Origin: Agrostemma githago
Lineage: Eukaryota; Streptophyta; Magnoliopsida; Caryophyllales; Caryophyllaceae
DNA length: 64,000 bases
Reading direction: 5' to 3'
NCBI GenBank assembly: GCA_958450325.1
Contig: OY288259.1
Span: forward strand, 25,786,734-25,850,733
In this document: piece after piece, positions 47,352 to 59,067 of the stretch
Position numbering within the stretch: the stretch's first letter is position 1
Layout: the number at the start of each line of letters is the position of its first letter
Notes under the pieces: generated by a model
Database searches by the model: none
Seen by the model: only the letters and a program-made list of their open reading frames with translations
Told to the model about the DNA's origin: nothing
Program-made: the position numbers and the translations under genes

Positions 47352-48661
47352 TTTATTTGTTTTAGTAACTCGTTTATTTCTTCTTTTTGTTGTTTACACG
47401 TTTTTAATAATTCTTCAAAGTACGTAAAGAGTTTATCTTTGGTAAGTTTCTGAAATCTTTTCTTAAACTTCATAGTACTTACCTCATCACTTGCTTCATC
47501 CAAATCTGAGCTTGAGCCATACGTCTTTGCCATTAAACACATATCCTTGTGCTTCTGCGTTTTAGATCTTGATGTACCAATATGTTGTGCACTCAGGCAA
47601 ATGTTTGCCTCATCTTCATCGTCTGATTCCTCTTCTTCGTCTGAATCTAGTTCCCCCCATCCACACGAGGCTAACATGGCCTGCTTGTGGTGGAACTTGG
47701 ATCGCTCCCTTTCTCCTTTGGATTTAATATTTTTCCACGTCGGACAATCTTTGATTAGTTGTCCTGTTTATCCAGATTTAAAGCATCCCTTATTACTTTG
47801 TTTCGTAGTAGAAATGTTTGTCTTTTCTCTACACAAGTTTTTCTGTCGAAATTTAAAATTCTTTCGAAAACGTTTGACAAAAAGAGCTAAGTCATCACTC
47901 ATGGTTTCCTCATCATCACTAAGAGAACTTTTTAGAACTATTTCTTTACTCTTGGATGATTCACTCTGACGTTGATTCAGAGCAAGCTCATGTGGCATAA
48001 GATTACCAAGTAATTCTTGATAGCTGAATGAGGTTAGATCTTTTGATTCCTCAACGGCAGTCACTTTCAGTTGCCATTTATTGGTGAGACTTCTCAAGAC
48101 CTTTCTTACAAGATCTTCCGTATCAAATGATTTATTTCTTAGTTCATTAGTGATATTAGTAACTCTTGTAGACATTTCAACAATGCTTTCATCTTTGTCC
48201 ATTTTAAACAACTCGTATTGTTGAGTTAATAAATCGATCCTGAATTTTTTAACTTGGGTAGTTCCCTCGTAAGCAAGTTCTAGACTATCCCAAATCTCTT
48301 AAGCGGATACGCAGGAAGTGGGTCGATTATATTCTTTGGACGAAATTTCTCATCGCAATAAGGACATTGCTCGAGAATTCTTTTCGGCATTTTTATAACC
48401 GTCCTCATCATAGTCATCTTCCTCCTTTACGGTGATGTTCCCAAGAACATCAACGGATTGGATAGCACTTGGTCCCTTGACTATGATTTTCCAACATTCG
48501 AAATCAATTCCTTTTATGTAGTGCATCATTTTGTTTTTCCACAAACCATAGTCTACACAATCAAAAGTGGGAAACTTTGAGTTTTTGGAATCCATTTGAT
48601 CGAAATGGATTAATTGAGAATCGCTAGTTTTGGATCTACTCTTTTCATGTAAATCGATCAA
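47352..48661 (-). pseudogene. gag: Ty1/copia gag, broken
   Basis: Read from 48661: an N-terminus with FPTFDCVDYGLWKNKM, then NSRAMSLL, EIWDSLELAYEGTTQVKK and LLTQQYELFKMDKDESI, a UBN2-type copia Gag. There is a stop inside SA-EIWDSL near 48300 and a changed frame near 48350. The zinc knuckle near 47750-47790 is decayed (second Cys is Ser, one codon is a stop). The acidic tail ends at 47352, where the CACTA terminus cuts it. Confidence 0.85.
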
Positions 48662-48669
48662 GAGAACCT

Positions 48670-48684
48670 GGCTCTGATACCAAT
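48670..48684 (-). other. Primer-binding site of copia element
   Basis: Minus strand ATTGGTATCAGAGCC directly after the LTR end CTCTACA; initiator-Met tRNA type. Confidence 0.85.
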
Positions 48685-49566
48685 TGTAGAGTCTAGCGAT
48701 CCGATAAAATACTCTAGAGGGGATGAATAGAGTATTTGCGTTTTTTTTTTTAAATTTAACATTATATTACACTTAAACCTTATTATGAAAGGTGTAGTGC
48801 AATATTTCGTATTTAGTACGGCTAATAAAATGAAGTAACGAAATGTTTGCTACTATACTTACTACTACAAAGTGTAAGTATAAGAAATAGCAAAACTAAT
48901 TAAATGCGTAAAGTAAGAAACACGAGCAATTTTAACGTGGTTCGGCCCAATTGAAAAGCCTACGTCCACCGGTGTCTTTATTTATAAAAGTACCTACTTC
49001 ATATTACCTTAAAAATAAATACTCTCACGATTAACTCTAATCGTGATGGTGAGAGTGATGTGAAGCACTCGATTTGAGAGATATTAATCTCTCGGGTTGT
49101 GGGATGTTAAGCCCACGACTGTGAAGGATGTTAGGCCTTCGGTGTGAGGGATGTGAAACCCTCGGTGGTTGAACGATGTGAAGCGTTCAAGGTGTGAACG
49201 ATATATGTCGTTCGATTGAGTAAAACACTACTCGACTCGTATACTTTACTTGACTCTTGTTTACAAAATTTCTCTAGCTAAAAATACACTTCAATTGTCT
49301 AGAGAAAATAATGAAATTATATGACCTCAAAGCATAAACAATTAAGCACGATTTTACTTAGCCAAGACTTAAAACGAAACTTATTGCAAAAACTCTTTGA
49401 AATGTAGTGAAGTTAATTTTTGCAAAGTGGAAAGGTGTGTGTAAGTCGTAATTTGCCAGTGAAGAAGGACAAGCTATTTATAGGTGAAAGATCCTTTTAA
49501 CAAAGGAAATGAAATCACTATAATTGATACTTTTTTTTTTTTGCCAAAGGAAAGAACAGGGAAGAC

Positions 49567-50214
49567 TCACGGAACACTAAGAGCCAAAGATGCTAGTCTA
49601 TGGGCTTCCGTGTTTCGTGTTCTAGGGATAAAGGAGATGGTGCAGCAGTGAAACCATGCACAATCAACTATAATGTCTTCAATCAAGGATGCGGAAGAGG
49701 CATAGTGTAAGCCGGGATTATCTATCTGCATTACCAAGGCCAAGCAGTCAGTCTTGAAATGTAGGTGAAGGAATCCTTCTTTCTTAGCCCACCTTATCGC
49801 CTTGTGGAGCACCAAAGCTTCCGCTTGAAAGGCCGAATCTGCATAGAATTTATCTTGCCTTTCCTCAAAGGTTCCATTTTCGTCCTTGCATACCCAGCCC
49901 CCAACAGCCGAAAAGGAAGGGAGCCACCTTGCATCTACTTCTATAGAAATTCTAGCACAAGGAGAGTTAGAACCCAAGTCCGTAGTAATGAGGACATCCT
50001 TGGACTTGTGGAGAAGAGGGCTCCGATTATGGTGATCATTCATAGACGTTGTAACTTTCTTAGAGCAGTTACGAGGGAGCTGCTTATCCTTAGCTGTAGG
50101 AGAGAGACAAGAGTTCTTCTTGTGAAGGAACATGTTAAGGTCATTACAAGAGGCTTCATATCTTTTCCAAAAACCATAAGTAGAATTATTCCCATTTGCC
50201 AAAGATGATACCAT
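49567..50214 (-). pseudogene. LINE ORF2 RNase H domain
   Basis: C-terminal RNase H-like domain: VDARWLPSFSAVGGWVCKDENG (first acidic residue), FQAEALVLHKAI (catalytic Glu), HFKTDCLALVMQI (Asp), and RTRNTEAHRLASLALS at the end. This is the RVT_3-type RNase H of plant L1 elements. It is separated from the upstream zinc-binding domain by a frame change and stop around 50215-50311, so the protein is broken. Confidence 0.85.
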
Positions 50215-50311
50215 TCCGAAAAAGCCAAATAGAATAAATCATGTTAATGAAACTCAGAGTTCTGAATTCCGAGTCTTGAGCTTTTGCAAGGTAAGACAAC
50301 CAATTCAGCAT

Positions 50312-51223
50312 CTAGCTTTTGAAATTAATACCAGAGTCATTATCCACCCGAATACCCAAGGAGCAGGTAGCCCAAAGCCTGGAGGTGATAGCACAATCTC
50401 TGAAGAGATGTTCAAGGGTTTCGACGACACAAGTCGGTCGTGAGTGATAAAAATCCTTGCAGAGGACACAATCATAGGAGCCCGGGAGATTACGTTTCAT
50501 TCTTTCACTTCCAACCGGGAGGGCAGATGCCAGGATCTTCCAGACGAAAATTTTCCAGGTTTGAGGCCCCGGTAATTTCCATAAAACTTTTTTTGAATAA
50601 AAACCAGGAAAAACTTGAACACCCTTGAGAGCTTTAATCCTACGTTTAATGAATTTCACATCATTATTCAAACCTTCTCTATATCCACTCTTTGCGTTGT
50701 AGCAACCATCCTTCGTTTTAGTCCAGCAAGGGGTAATGTCAGATCTTGTTCTTGGATGATGGATAGACTGAATTTTGTTGCACCAATCATCATCAAATAC
50801 ATATTGTAGTTTCAGTCGATTCCAAGAGAAATCCCTATTGACAAAATCAATAATCTTCCACGGATTACCATTCTCTTTTGAGAGACAGTTAATACCTGTT
50901 TTTGGAACAGGTATACATCCCTGAACCCATCGGTCTTGAAAGACATTGATCATGTTAGAGTTATCCAACATGTTGCTCCCAAGATTCCAGTTAAGACCCT
51001 TGTAAATGGTTTCACTCCCCCATAAGATATCTTTCCAAATTTTCCCTAGGCCAGTCTGATTATAGTGCATATAATTGGTCATCCCATCTTTCATGGATCC
51101 ATATTTTCCAACCAAAACTTTGGTAAATAAGGAGTCCTGAGTCAAAAGTTTCCAGGCCAATTGATATGCTTTCCTAATTTGGAGAGAATATGGTAGGTCG
51201 TGTATCAAAAGAATATCAATCAA
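50312..51223 (-). pseudogene. LINE ORF2 C-terminal region with RT zinc-binding domain
   Basis: A 303-codon frame with the features that follow the RT in plant L1 ORF2: WRVGNG-like part (IWKDILWGSETIYKGLNWNLG), FQDRWVQG, then the zinc-binding domain KVLWKLPGPQTWKIFVWKI...C.LCKD...ETLEHLFRDC. The catalytic RT core and endonuclease are missing, consistent with 5' truncation. The start Met is internal to the original protein. Confidence 0.87.
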
Positions 51224-51600
51224 GATAATATATTCAAGTTTTCTTTTTTAATGATTTTCCAATATCTTTAGGAAATAAGACATTATATGAGAATCATTTA
51301 CCTTTGGAGACTTTTATTGTCTTGATACATATTTCCCTTATTGATATTATCTCCTATCTAGAATATCCCAAAAGAAACAACTGACTTTATTTTATTATGA
51401 AAATATTTCAATTTCAAGTCTTGGCGTGTGTCTAGTTATTTACGAGTAAGGTTAGTATAACCTCATTCAAGGCTATATTATTCTTGTCATATAATTGCTT
51501 TACTCTCTTTACATTTGAGATCCTAAGCCGCAGTCTTCTCCCTTGAGTCTTGACCGAATTGCTTCCTTAACTCTTCGCTTCTTTTATACCTGTACTAACA

Positions 51601-52560
51601 AGTCACGATCTTCCAAGAAATAATCTCGTCATTTAGAGTATATAACATTGACATAATCAAAAATTATAGTACTTAAGAATATAAACATTATTATCACGAT
51701 TCAACGACAACTTTAGTTTCCAATAGATTAGATATATACGGTAAAATGAACTAAAAACAGCAAAGGGCACAACTTGACCTCATTTACAGCAATAACACTA
51801 CAAAGTGAAAATGTTTTTGCAGGAATTCAATATGAATTCTACAAATTTGTTTGTTTTAAACAAATGTAAGACTTGCACAAGTGAGGAGGTTGTGTAGAAA
51901 ATAGCAACCAAATCATTAATTAGAAAACACATATGCCAAAATGACATAATTACCGCAACTTTAAAGGCAAAGTAAGAAAAGCAATCAGTTTTTCTTATTC
52001 GTTAGATAATCTACAGCAATTAAGGTAGATTTTCATGTTTCTACTTACCAGTGCTTGAAATACAACAAATGACATAATTACTGACCGTCCTTATTGTCAT
52101 TAATTCATTAGTTTTCAACAACATGAACAAAAACTTGCAGTCGAATAAGCAACCTTGTCGTTGTTGGGAAAGAATGTTGTAATCAATTTAATATGTCAGT
52201 ACTCAGTATCCACAGTTCCGACTTACCAATCTGCATATAAATATTGCAGGAAACAAAACCCAAACTTCAGAAAATGCAATGAAATTTCAAAAAAGAGGCC
52301 TAATTAGTAACCATATACCTTGAGGTATCGAGATATAGTGAAGCAGAATTCGACTGAAACATCTGAACTATCACAGTAACTTACAAAATCTACAACAAAT
52401 GCACCTAAATCAAGGGCCTCCGTTGAGCTTTCAACATTTTCTCCATTAAAGACCTCCCATAACCATTTAAACCCCTCCAATTAACAGAAATTAAACCATT
52501 AATAGAATCAAATAATCAACTAAAACAGAAATTGAAACATCGTAAATCAAATAAGCAATG
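51601..52560. other. Low-information AT-rich stretch
   Basis: No domain-bearing frame. It is outside the copia LTR, whose edge is 51600. Part of 52395-52500 reads on the minus strand like NWRGLNGYGRSL, faintly LINE-like but too short to classify. Confidence 0.4.
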
Positions 52561-52567
52561 TACCTAA

Positions 52568-52770
52568 ATGACAACACGAAACAAACTAGTATTTGATGAT
52601 AAGCGACCACAGATTGTTGAGGTGCTGAAGCGAGTGAATGACTTGATTACTGAAATGGTGGAAAGTGATGAAGTTGTGCACGAGGAACGTTGGCACAGAC
52701 CACGGCAGAAGCAGGAAGCAGCTCGACATTGGCAAGCGCCGCAGCAAGGCTGGACGAAGGTTATAGAAGG
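52568..52770 (+). pseudogene. Possible LINE fragment before an RNase H domain
   Basis: RNKLVFDDKRP, about 30 residues, then WQAPQQGWTKV. This spacing resembles the linker into the RNase H domain of plant LINE ORF2 (RN..VF ... W.PP..G..K.N). The domain itself is absent. It is about 1.3 kb from the minus-strand LINE but in the opposite orientation, so a separate event. Confidence 0.4.
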
Positions 52771-53224
52771 TGTAATGGGAGCGGGCCTGATTTTTTCGAG
52801 GAGCTGACGGGAACCTATTATATAGGCAGTGAGTGGGAGGAAGCACGGGATTATGGAGGTGTGGGAGCCAGGTAGGCGGAGGCCGAAGCGATCTTAAAAG
52901 GCACGACGGAAGCGTGGAGACGTGGCCACCGAAAAGTGAAAATCTAGAGTGACTACAAAATAGTAATCGACGATATCCTTAAAAAAGAAAGTCCCGGGTC
53001 GATGTCGATTAGTTTCTCGAGTTTAGTAGCAAGTTTGAACAAATTTCTTGGTCTTTTGTATGGAAGTATTAGGCTTGAATAAATAATTATATTGAATGAA
53101 GCAACAAGTATTTATACAAGCTATATTGACATGAGATCGAGACTTGCTAACCGTAACATAGTATCTACAAGATCTTTAATATCCTAGTTATACAAGGATT
53201 ATAATATACGGAGTATGTAGTTAC

Positions 53225-54018
53225 CTAAACAATTAAGGAAAAGATAAGAAAAGTATTAGCTAGAATCTTTATCTTCAATATGCTCCCGCAAGGATGACAG
53301 TCCAAAGGAAAGTCCAATCTTGTGCAAAATAGGATCGAGGCGGGGTCTCGATAACAGTTTAGTGAGAGCATCGGCAAGCTAATCATCAACTGAGATATGT
53401 TGAACACGAAGTAGACCTTTCTACACCTGCTCCCGGACGAAGTAGAACACAAAGTAGACCTTTCGGCAATATGCTTCATCCGAGAGTGAAATACAGGATT
53501 GGTGGCGTAGTGAGCGGCGCCAAGATTATCACAGTAGACAGCTGGGGGGAAGAAATGTCAAGGTGTAGCTCAGTGAGTAGAGAACGGAGCCACATAATTT
53601 CCATAGTAACAGTATCCACGACACGAAATTCAGCTTCCGTGGTGGACAGGCCAAAGCTTGTTGTGTACGAGAGGACCAAGATATGGGATTTCAACCAAGG
53701 TAAACAATGAACTCGGTAGTTGAGATATAGTTGTGCTTATCACCTGCCCAATCTGCATCACAAAAGAAGTGAAGAGAAAGAAAAGAGGAGCGAAATAAAT
53801 TAATACCAACCTAAAGTGTGCCCTTTAGATAACGCAGAAGTCGTTTCAAGGGTAGCCAATAAAACTCTTGAGGATACTACATAAATTGAGCAAGCCGATT
53901 AACACTGAAAGCAAGTCAGGACGTATAAAGGATAAGTATTGTAGGCTACCGACTAACGTGCGATAGTCAGAAGAGTTAGGAATCGAAGCACCGATGGACG
54001 GAAGCAGAGGGGGGTAAG
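53225..54018 (-). pseudogene. pol: Decayed copia RT/RNase H fragment
   Basis: On the minus strand, SDYRTLVGSLQYLSFIRPDL (about 53975-53915) is the end of copia RT. TTSFGLSTTEAEFRVV...EIMWLRSLLTEL (about 53665-53575) is the copia RNase H, and DQLADAL-like and RPRLDPIL-like sequence near 53380-53330 is the C-terminal signature, all in shifting frames. It is cut on its 5' side at 54019 by a Tat-type LTR. It is not obviously the missing part of the 47352-51600 element, because orientation and spacing do not fit simply. Confidence 0.75.
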
Positions 54019-54812
54019 TGTGGACGTCCGTCCGCACCACCCGGCGCCCCGCGCGTGCCCGCGCGGGACCGACCCGGTTTTTCAACGTGTAGCGGCGGCC
54101 ACCCACGCGACCCCCTCCCTGTCGGGGGCCGGTCCGATCTCGCGTACGGGACGATGTTTCGGACCTCGATTCGGATGACGATCTGGACTTGTACTAGATG
54201 GGTGAGGGCACCCGTGTTTCCGTTTGGGAATCGATCGAGTCGTGGTTGTAAATGTTTAAAGGCCGATTTATTTGGTAAGGCAACCTTTTTAGTGAACTGA
54301 ATTCGTTGCCGATTTGTGGAGTCGCCACCGAGTCAATTATGGAGACTCGGAAACCGTTCAAGTCAACGTTGATCCCTTGCCGGCTCGTGGTATACCTATT
54401 AGCAAATCAGTTGATTCTGAGTAAGGGGTGAGGGTACGTACTGGAAAGCCAACATCCGACAGATGTCAACACCCAATCCCGCCCGCACTATAGCGGCCTC
54501 TACTAATCAATCGGTGGGCTGATAACCTAGTTCTTTTGTTGTGGTGGAAATACTGTTACATCCATTGTTTTAACCCTATACCTTTTGCTACGTCGGTTGT
54601 TTAATGACAAGTAAGTTTTGTCGTCAAAGTGGTTGTGTTTACATTCTTTGCATGTGATTTCACGTGACAAGCAGGCCATGAAAAGATGCACGTAGGAGAG
54701 TAAAGAGTACTAGTATTATACGTATTAGAAAATCAGTTTTAACGTGATAATACGGATATTAGTCGTTCTCTTTACCTGGTATTCTGCTTAAGATGCGTCG
54801 GTCCGGTATTTA
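54019..54812 (-). repeat. Fragment of a diverged Tat-type LTR
   Basis: Minus strand ends TCCACA at 54019. Shared blocks with the solo LTR include AGAGGCCGCTA.AG.GCGGG, TTGGGTG, ACGTACCCTCACCCCTTACTCAGAA and GGTGGCGACTCC (about 54320). The left flank is decayed copia; the right side is cut at 54813 by family F. Sequence identity to T1/T2 is clearly lower than between those two. Confidence 0.72.
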
Positions 54813-56442
54813 TGATGGTAGGGATTTATCGCGGAATCCCAACCGTCAATAATATAACCGGCTATTCCTACGGTAGATAGGGCAAGTCGGGCCGAATCCA
54901 CGGGGACGGTAATGTATAGCCTAGACTAGGTCGGCCCAAATACTAGACTAAGTCAACGGACTACGCTAAACAAGAATAATAAGAGGCGGGAAAGCTAGAC
55001 TAAGACTAAGACTAAGGAGGAAGCAAACGAAGGAGAACGGGCTAGGATTAGGTCGGGGTCAAAGGGGCAACGGAATGGTCAAGGGAGAACTAGAGCGAAG
55101 GAGGTAGTAGGGTAATCTAGGTTGGTCCGGGCTCTCGCAACTTAGACCTACCTAGAGGTTCCACCTAGAGCTCATCTCGGCGACACACATGACAAACGGG
55201 GTTACTACCGTGATATGGTGGCCTAGGTCGCATCCGGGCTCTCGCTACTTAGACCGACCTAGGGGTCGTCCTCACCCGGCTCTCGCAACTTAGTGAGGGA
55301 ACCGAACCCACAAACAAACTAACACCCACAAGAGAAAGGCAAGAAGAACAAGCATTCGCAACTACTTAGTCATTCAAGCATTTCAACAAACATGTGATGT
55401 GCAACAAACCAAGAGGAAACCCAAATCTTCCACCAACATCTCCAACAAACCCTTAATCACCCTAATCACCCTACTAACCCTAGCAAGAACACTACTCTAA
55501 CATATCTAAAGTAAAAACCAACATAAACAAGGTAAACAAACTCAAACAACCAAACATACACAAACAAACTAGTGAAAACAATAAACAAGAACTAAAAATG
55601 AGAACTTGATGAATAATAAAGGATTAAGAGTAAAAAGGAAGAGAAGATTATACCATACTACAAAGGAAATGGAAAAGGAGAACACTTGTATAGAAGAAAA
55701 CTCAAACAATTCCACCAAGGTTGTCAATCTTGGTGGATTCTTCAAGAGATCCAAAATACAAGCACTAATCTAGGATTAACTACTAATTACCGACTAATCT
55801 ACAATAATCTAATCTAATCTAACCTAAAGTAGTCGAGGGTTTTAGGAGAGGTGAAGAATAACACCTAAGATGGTGTCTTAATACAAGAGGGAGGTATATA
55901 TAGGGTTACAAGTGGAAAGGAGAAGAAAGAAAGCAAGACGGAGCTGTAGCAGGCCCGTCCCGGCCGAGACGAGGTGGTCCCGGTCGGGATGGGGTCGGTC
56001 CCGGCCGGGAAGATCTGCTCCCGGTCGGGATGGGCAGTCAGTAAGCTCATCTTCGTTTCCTCCTTCATCCCGGACGGGATGAGGCCATACCCGTTCGGGA
56101 TGAGCCTTGTAGGCCTCCAGTATGAACTTTTTGGTCCCTCCTTGCTTCTCATGGGCTTCCCATCGATTCTCGGGACTCGAGATCGGGTCTCGGAGGCTCG
56201 GGATTGGGTCCCAAGGTCTCGGGGTCGATTCCAAGGCATCGAATCATCGTTCCTTTACTCCGTTGGCTCCAAAATGTGTATGTATAGAGTCGGAATCGCT
56301 CCAACTCTTCCAAATCGGTCTCAGGAACCTGAAACGAACTAAAGGAAGCATAAGAAGCCCCTAAACCGCTCCCAAGGAGCGATTCTACAAGGAAAACGGG
56401 ACCAAAACACTACAAAATAGGCACTACAAACCACACTTATCA
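54813..56442 (-). repeat. Family F LTR copy a (minus strand)
   Basis: Minus strand starts TGATAAGTGTGG at 56442 and ends TACCATCA at 54813. It is preceded by a polypurine tract, so it is a 3' LTR. Upstream palindromes of type TCCCGRYCGGGA lie at about 55955-56100. GCGAGAGCCCGG-type repeats occur near 55130, 55235 and 55275. The five bases on the left are ATTTA; the partner end is not identified. Confidence 0.85.
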
Positions 56443-56456
56443 ACTCCCCCACACTT
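56443..56456 (-). other. Polypurine tract of family F copy a
   Basis: Minus strand AAGTGTGGGGGAGT directly before TGATAAG. A second AAGTGTGGGGGAG copy sits at about 58204-58217 without an adjacent LTR start. Confidence 0.8.
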
Positions 56457-58200
56457 AACCCTTACTCGCCCTCGAGTAAGCACAAACTAACTACTAAACT
56501 ATCCGAGTGGGTATTAGCGCACCCTACGCCCTTTCAACTCACGCGAATGCACTTTGAGGAAAAGTGCACTCCGCAAGGCAAGTTGGGTCTTGCGACAAAA
56601 CTGTGGATGCAGCCGGACACCAAACACAAAAACAAACAAGCACATAAACAAACAAACCAACAAACAAACACAAGGTTGCACCAAAAGAAAAACAAATACC
56701 GCTTCCCTCTAAAAGCGGTGAAAGAAGCACCGGTTTAGGACTCAAGGCAAGTGACAACGTTCCCAAGCTAGCAATACAAACCAAGGTGAACTAAACCCTA
56801 ATAGTATGACGATAAAGCAACAAAAACGTTGGTAACTTACCTAGGTCCTCCTAACTTTCTAAAAACGTACAACGGGACGATCGGCGGAGTGGAAAAGTGA
56901 AGAACCACGGTGTTAGTCGACATTGTAGGTAAGTGAGACCCCGCCCCCTTTAGCGTGAGCCAAGAGGGTCGTCCCGTGTCCAAAACCGCCTAACTAGTCC
57001 AAGTAAAAAGGTGGAAAACATGCAAAGTGAGGGAAGATCGACTAATGCCGCTATCATCCTTCCTAGGGACTCGGTCCTTTGGTAGGCTCTTCACGGCAAA
57101 AGTCGGAAAAAGGCTTATTTTTGTGGGGATTTCTTTTTGTGAGACGGGTTTTCTTTTGGCATTTTCTTTCTTTTGCATTTTCGCCATTGTTTGTTGCCAT
57201 GCCATTTCTTTTTCTTCTTTTCTATTTTCTTTTTGGCTTTTGTGCCTTTTCTTTTTCTTCATTCTTTTCTTTCTTTCATTTTTTTTTCTTTCTTTTCTTT
57301 TCTTTGCCCTTTTTGGCAAGATTTGGCTTTTTGGCATTTTCATTGTATAACAAGAAAGGTAGAAACCAACAATTTGCAATTTATTGTGTGGAGATGTGTA
57401 AGAGGTAGGTGAATGGGTAAGTCAGGATTGCGCATCCCCTTTCAAACCCACAAAAAGGTGGAGAACTTGGACTAGTCGAGCAATTTCAAACAAGGTCACC
57501 TAAGGGACGGGGCTCGGCAACCAAGGCCTTTTCACACTGTGAGTGGTCATAATGGTCAAAGGTGCAAATCCCGTAGTAAATCCCTAGTAAGCTAGGTGGA
57601 CTCAAGGTAAAGGACCAACGAAATCATTGATTTAGGGTCATTCTACTAGGCTAAAGTCCAAGACTCGATTTACATTACTAGGAAGGGAAAATAAACACTC
57701 GCACACTAGCCTCTAAACCGGGTTTTCGAAAACCATTTACGCACAAGACACAACTACACACACAAAACAAAGACTCAACGAAAACGAAAGAAAAAGAAGC
57801 AAAAGCAACAAAACAAAACAACACAAAACGAACACATACACAACACAAACACCACCTCGATCTTCCAAACAAGCCACCAAATCAACCACAACTTTACAAA
57901 GCTCCACCCGAGCACACAACATCACAATCTCCTCCAAACTCCGCAAGAGATAAAGAAGAAAAAGGGATAAAGATGTTACCGGATATCTTGAAAGCTTTCC
58001 AAAGCTAACGGTGATTTAAGCGACCTATAAGAAAAGAGGGAGGCAAAACACGCACACAAAACAAATATACGACACAATGACATAGAAGGAAAAGGCACAA
58101 AAAGAAAATCTTTTTGATTTTTGTGAAATTTTTCAAATTTTTATGGTTTTTAAAAATTTTTTCGAAAAAACTAAGAAAATAAAACTAACTATGCTAGAAT
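56457..58200 (-). other. 3' non-coding interior of family F copy a
   Basis: No domain found. It includes a polypyrimidine tract of TTTCTTTT type at about 57110-57345 and A-rich simple sequence at 56625-56690 and 57770-57860. Those explain the long low-complexity frames seen here. Confidence 0.6.
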
Positions 58201-59067
58201 ATCGCTCCCCCACACTTAAACCGAGCAATGTCCTCATGCTCGATCATAGTGTGCGGAGAGTCAAAAGAAAAGAAAAGAAACTAAGATAATAAAGCTAAAA
58301 ATCAAAAAGAAAAGTGGAGAAAAGGGTAGAAGGTGTCCGGCCGGGGTGTAGTCAAGTCACCATGGGCCGAGACGAGAAAAAGATATGGATGGGGGAAGAA
58401 AATAAAAAGAAAGAAATAAAAGGAAATGGGAGGGCAGGGCTAGGTGTAATCAAGTCACCTAGCCCGGATTCCGCCCAAATCCGATTAATTCCTAAAAAAA
58501 GGGGTGAAAAACTTGTATACTTTGGATTTTGAAAATGACTCTCGATGTAGTCACATCATCGAGAGTCGGGAGCAAGAACTACCAACGCCTCGAAGGCCAC
58601 CATGATGTCAAGACACACAAGTGTACAAGGGGAAGGGGATAAACAAGGGGAAAACAAGCAATATAAGACGGAAAAGTAAGGATAGTTACCCAAACCAATC
58701 GGCTAGTAACTCACGAACTCCATCGCCTTCAATGATCGCTATAGGCACGTAGCTTGTCTTCTCCGTTGCCATCCTTCTTCAAGCTTGATAAAACCGCATG
58801 GTAGAGGTAGTAATGGTGCGAGGGGGTAGGATTTGATGTGAATATCGGTCTAAAGTGAGGAGGAAATGAGGTGAAGGTATGGAAATGAAGTACATGGGTC
58901 ATATTATATGAGCAAGGAAAGTTAGGGAGGTTGGGAGGGGGTATAAATTGGTTGGGTGGGCTCTCAAGACAAAGAAGAGGCAAAAAGGGAAGCAGGGGAC
59001 CATCCCGGTCGGGATGGATGGTCCCGGTCGGGATGACATGTTCTTCCCGGTCGGGATGCTCTCTTCC
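58201..59067 (-). other. LTR-like or promoter-like fragment related to family F
   Basis: At 58995-59060 there are three copies of CCCGGTCGGGATG, the family F palindrome. On the minus strand these are followed by TTTATACCCCC (about 58940) and a leader-like stretch, as in a family F promoter. A short minus-strand frame from 58772 to 58686 (MATEKTSYVPIAIIEGDGV...) follows; I do not recognise it. The fragment is cut at 59068 by LTR b. Confidence 0.4.

Larger units (their letters stand above)
49531..51321 (-). mobile_element. 5'-truncated L1-type LINE
   Basis: On the minus strand it ends in a 12-base A run (T run at 49531-49542), as expected for target-primed insertion. It keeps only the 3' part of ORF2. 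TTGATAC occurs at 49524-49530 and again at 51322-51328, a possible short target duplication; the left boundary is therefore better fixed than the right. Confidence 0.8.
48685..51600 (-). mobile_element. Copia 5' LTR split by a LINE insertion
   Basis: Minus strand starts TGTTAGTACAGG at 51600 and ends CTCTACA at 48685. Without the LINE (about 49531-51321) it is about 1.1 kb. The outer part, 51329-51600, and the inner part, 48685-49530, each lack coding sequence. A short internal repeat series of the GATGTGAAGC/GATGTTAAGCCC kind is at about 49055-49200. Confidence 0.75.

Noticed and set aside
55865..56239. Arg/Pro-rich frames of about 120 codons on both strands
   Set aside because: They overlap each other inside LTR a, and their repeated residues come from the TCCCGRYCGGGA palindromes.
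57027..57412. Phe-rich and Lys-rich frames on both strands that look like membrane or charged proteins
   Set aside because: They are translations of a TTTCTTTT-type simple tract; several overlapping frames stay open for the same reason.
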